A stretch of 64,000 nt of DNA from the NCBI RefSeq assembly GCF_008039875.1, contig NZ_VRUU01000011.1, positions 19,566-83,565 on the forward strand, given 5' to 3'. This stretch comes from Methylobacterium sp. WL119. GTDB lineage: Bacteria > Pseudomonadota > Alphaproteobacteria > Rhizobiales > Beijerinckiaceae. This document shows, in pieces, positions 62,855 through 64,000 of this stretch. Numbering within the stretch: the first letter of the stretch is position 1; the number at the start of each line of letters is the position of its first letter. The notes below the pieces were generated by a model. It saw only the letters and a program-made list of their open reading frames with translations. It searched no databases and was not told where the DNA came from. Made by a program: the position numbers and the translations under genes.

Positions 62855-64000
62855 ATGGCCCGCAGCTCAGCCCGAAACCTCGCCGACGTCGCCGGATCTG
62901 GCACCGCGGAGGTCGCCGGCCCGACGCCGATGATGGCGCAGTACATCGAGATCAAGGCCGCCAACCCGGACTGCCTGCTGTTCTACCGGATGGGCGACTT
63001 CTACGAGCTGTTCTTCTCCGATGCCGAGACGGCCTCGCGGGCGCTCGGCATCGTCCTGACCAAGCGCGGCAAGCACGGCGGCGCCGACATCCCGATGTGC
63101 GGCGTGCCGGTGGAGCGCGCCGACGACTACCTCAGCCGGCTGATCGGGCTCGGGCACCGGGTCGCGGTCTGCGAGCAGACCGAGGATCCGGCCGAGGCCA
63201 AGCGCCGGGGCCCGAAATCGGTGGTCCGCCGCGAGGTCGTGCGCCTCGTCACCCCCGGCACCATCACCGAGGACCGCCTGCTCGATCCGGGCAGCGCCAA
63301 CCTGCTGCTGGCGGTCGGCCGTCGCAAGGTCTCGGACACGGCCTTCGCCTACGGGCTCGCGGCGATCGACATCTCCACCGGGCGCTTCGCCCTGAGCGAG
63401 GTTGCGGGCGCCGACCTCGCCGGCGCGATCGCCCGGCACGATCCGCGCGAGATCGTCCTGTCGGAGGCCATCCACACCGATCCGGCGCTCGCCCGGCTCT
63501 GGGCCGAGACGCGGGCGGCGGTGGTGCCCCTGGCCCAGGCGGAGCTCGAGCCGGCCTCGGCCGAGCGCCGCATCCGCGAGCAGTACGGCGTCGCGACGCT
63601 CGACGGCTTCGGCGCCTTCACCCGCGCCGAGATCGCCGCCGCCGGAGCGGCGCTGCTCTACGTCGCGCGCACCCAGCTCGCCGCCCGCGCGCCCCTGAGC
63701 GTGCCGACCCGCGAGGAGGCCGGGACGACGCTGGCGATCGACGCGGCGACGCGCGCGAACCTCGAGCTCACGCGCACGCTCTCGGGCGAGCGGGCGGGCA
63801 GCCTCCTCGACGCGATCGACCGGACCGTCTCGGCCAACGGCGCGCGGCTCCTGGCCGAGCATCTGGCCGGGCCGCTCACCGACCTCGCCGCCATCGCGCG
63901 GCGACACGAGGCGGTGGCGCGGCTGGTGGAGGATCGCGCCCTGCGCGCGACGCTGCGCGACGCGCTCGCCCGCGCGCCCGACCTCGCCCGCGCGCTGACC
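62855..64000 (+). CDS. mutS: MutS N-terminal half (runs off the window; C-terminus expected to differ)
   Basis: A partial frame of 382 codons to the window edge. Residues 1-130 are the mismatch-recognition domain: [35 protein letters not shown] with the F-x-E wedge, and [15 protein letters not shown]. The connector and core domains follow, reaching [13 protein letters not shown] at the edge. This is precisely the point just before the GRxGPRDLAAIRDG segment found on the minus strand in the chimeric gene. The real protein therefore cannot continue as normal MutS in this arrangement unless a second copy of the C-terminal half exists beyond 64000. The start at 62855 (ATG) is the natural one. Confidence 0.9.
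   Translation, partial: MARSSARNLADVAGSGTAEVAGPTPMMAQYIEIKAANPDCLLFYRMGDFYELFFSDAETASRALGIVLTKRGKHGGADIPMCGVPVERADDYLSRLIGLGHRVAVCEQTEDPAEAKRRGPKSVVRREVVRLVTPGTITEDRLLDPGSANLLLAVGRRKVSDTAFAYGLAAIDISTGRFALSEVAGADLAGAIARHDPREIVLSEAIHTDPALARLWAETRAAVVPLAQAELEPASAERRIREQYGVATLDGFGAFTRAEIAAAGAALLYVARTQLAARAPLSVPTREEAGTTLAIDAATRANLELTRTLSGERAGSLLDAIDRTVSANGARLLAEHLAGPLTDLAAIARRHEAVARLVEDRALRATLRDALARAPDLARALT

Overview
The window looks like the chromosome of a Methylobacterium/Methylorubrum-type alphaproteobacterium (Rhizobiales). The core genes are very GC-rich with strong third-position GC. The gene order (secF-secD-yajC ... nlpD-like lipoprotein-pcm-surE-serS) is the one usual in Rhizobiales, and the small Gly/Tyr-rich secreted proteins, DUF2336 protein and hairpin repeats fit this genus. 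I ran no database search; all family calls come from reading the translations.

Positions 1 to about 18,300 form an accessory region: lower and patchy GC, long gene-poor stretches, pseudogenes and anti-phage genes. It holds an AAA ATPase/DUF4435 pair resembling the PARIS defence system (139-2399), a DUF4336 protein, a P-loop ATPase with a C-terminal AT-hook (4880-6382), a two-domain peptidoglycan hydrolase (6755-7939), a Tat-exported amidohydrolase (8516-9778), an orphan coiled-coil protein, an unknown protein coupled to a membrane J-domain protein (11448-13033), the decayed 3' part of a umuC gene, a Mrr-nuclease/STAND NTPase (14112-16415), and an abortive-infection (HEPN/Abi_C) protein fused in frame to the C-terminal end of a tyrosine recombinase (16523-17635). 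The recombinase remnant lies near the right edge of the island, just before core sequence resumes at lpdA.

From 18,321 to about 59,330 the window is ordinary chromosome: lpdA, a squalene/phytoene-synthase-like gene, Mth938, secFD-yajC, a MAPEG protein, a DUF815 ATPase, two YidB paralogues, a degenerate M23/LysM lipoprotein, pcm, an alpha/beta hydrolase, surE, serS (with a low-GC insertion), DUF2336 and a lytic transglycosylase. These are followed by a FecCD-type ABC importer, a molybdate locus (mop, modA, modE with a clear ModE box), eno, queF, a flavin reductase, a nitroreductase, thrS, the divergent katA/oxyR pair, an AbrB-type membrane protein, dgkA, ilvA, mgtC, ecsC, ampG, and a LOV histidine kinase with its response regulator behind a possible EcfG promoter.

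The most striking feature is at the right end. The minus-strand gene 59336-62233 is an in-frame chimera of the helicase part of HrpB (residues 1 to about 445) and the C-terminal half of MutS, including the whole ATPase domain. The missing N-terminal half of MutS starts on the opposite strand at 62855 and runs off the window, reaching the homologous breakpoint exactly at the edge. The simplest reading is a roughly 3.1 kb inversion with breakpoints inside two divergent genes, mutS and hrpB. It would create two reciprocal chimeras: HrpB-N::MutS-C, seen here, and MutS-N::HrpB-C, predicted beyond 64000. This is either a real rearrangement with consequences for mismatch repair or an amplification/assembly chimera; the sequence alone cannot decide.
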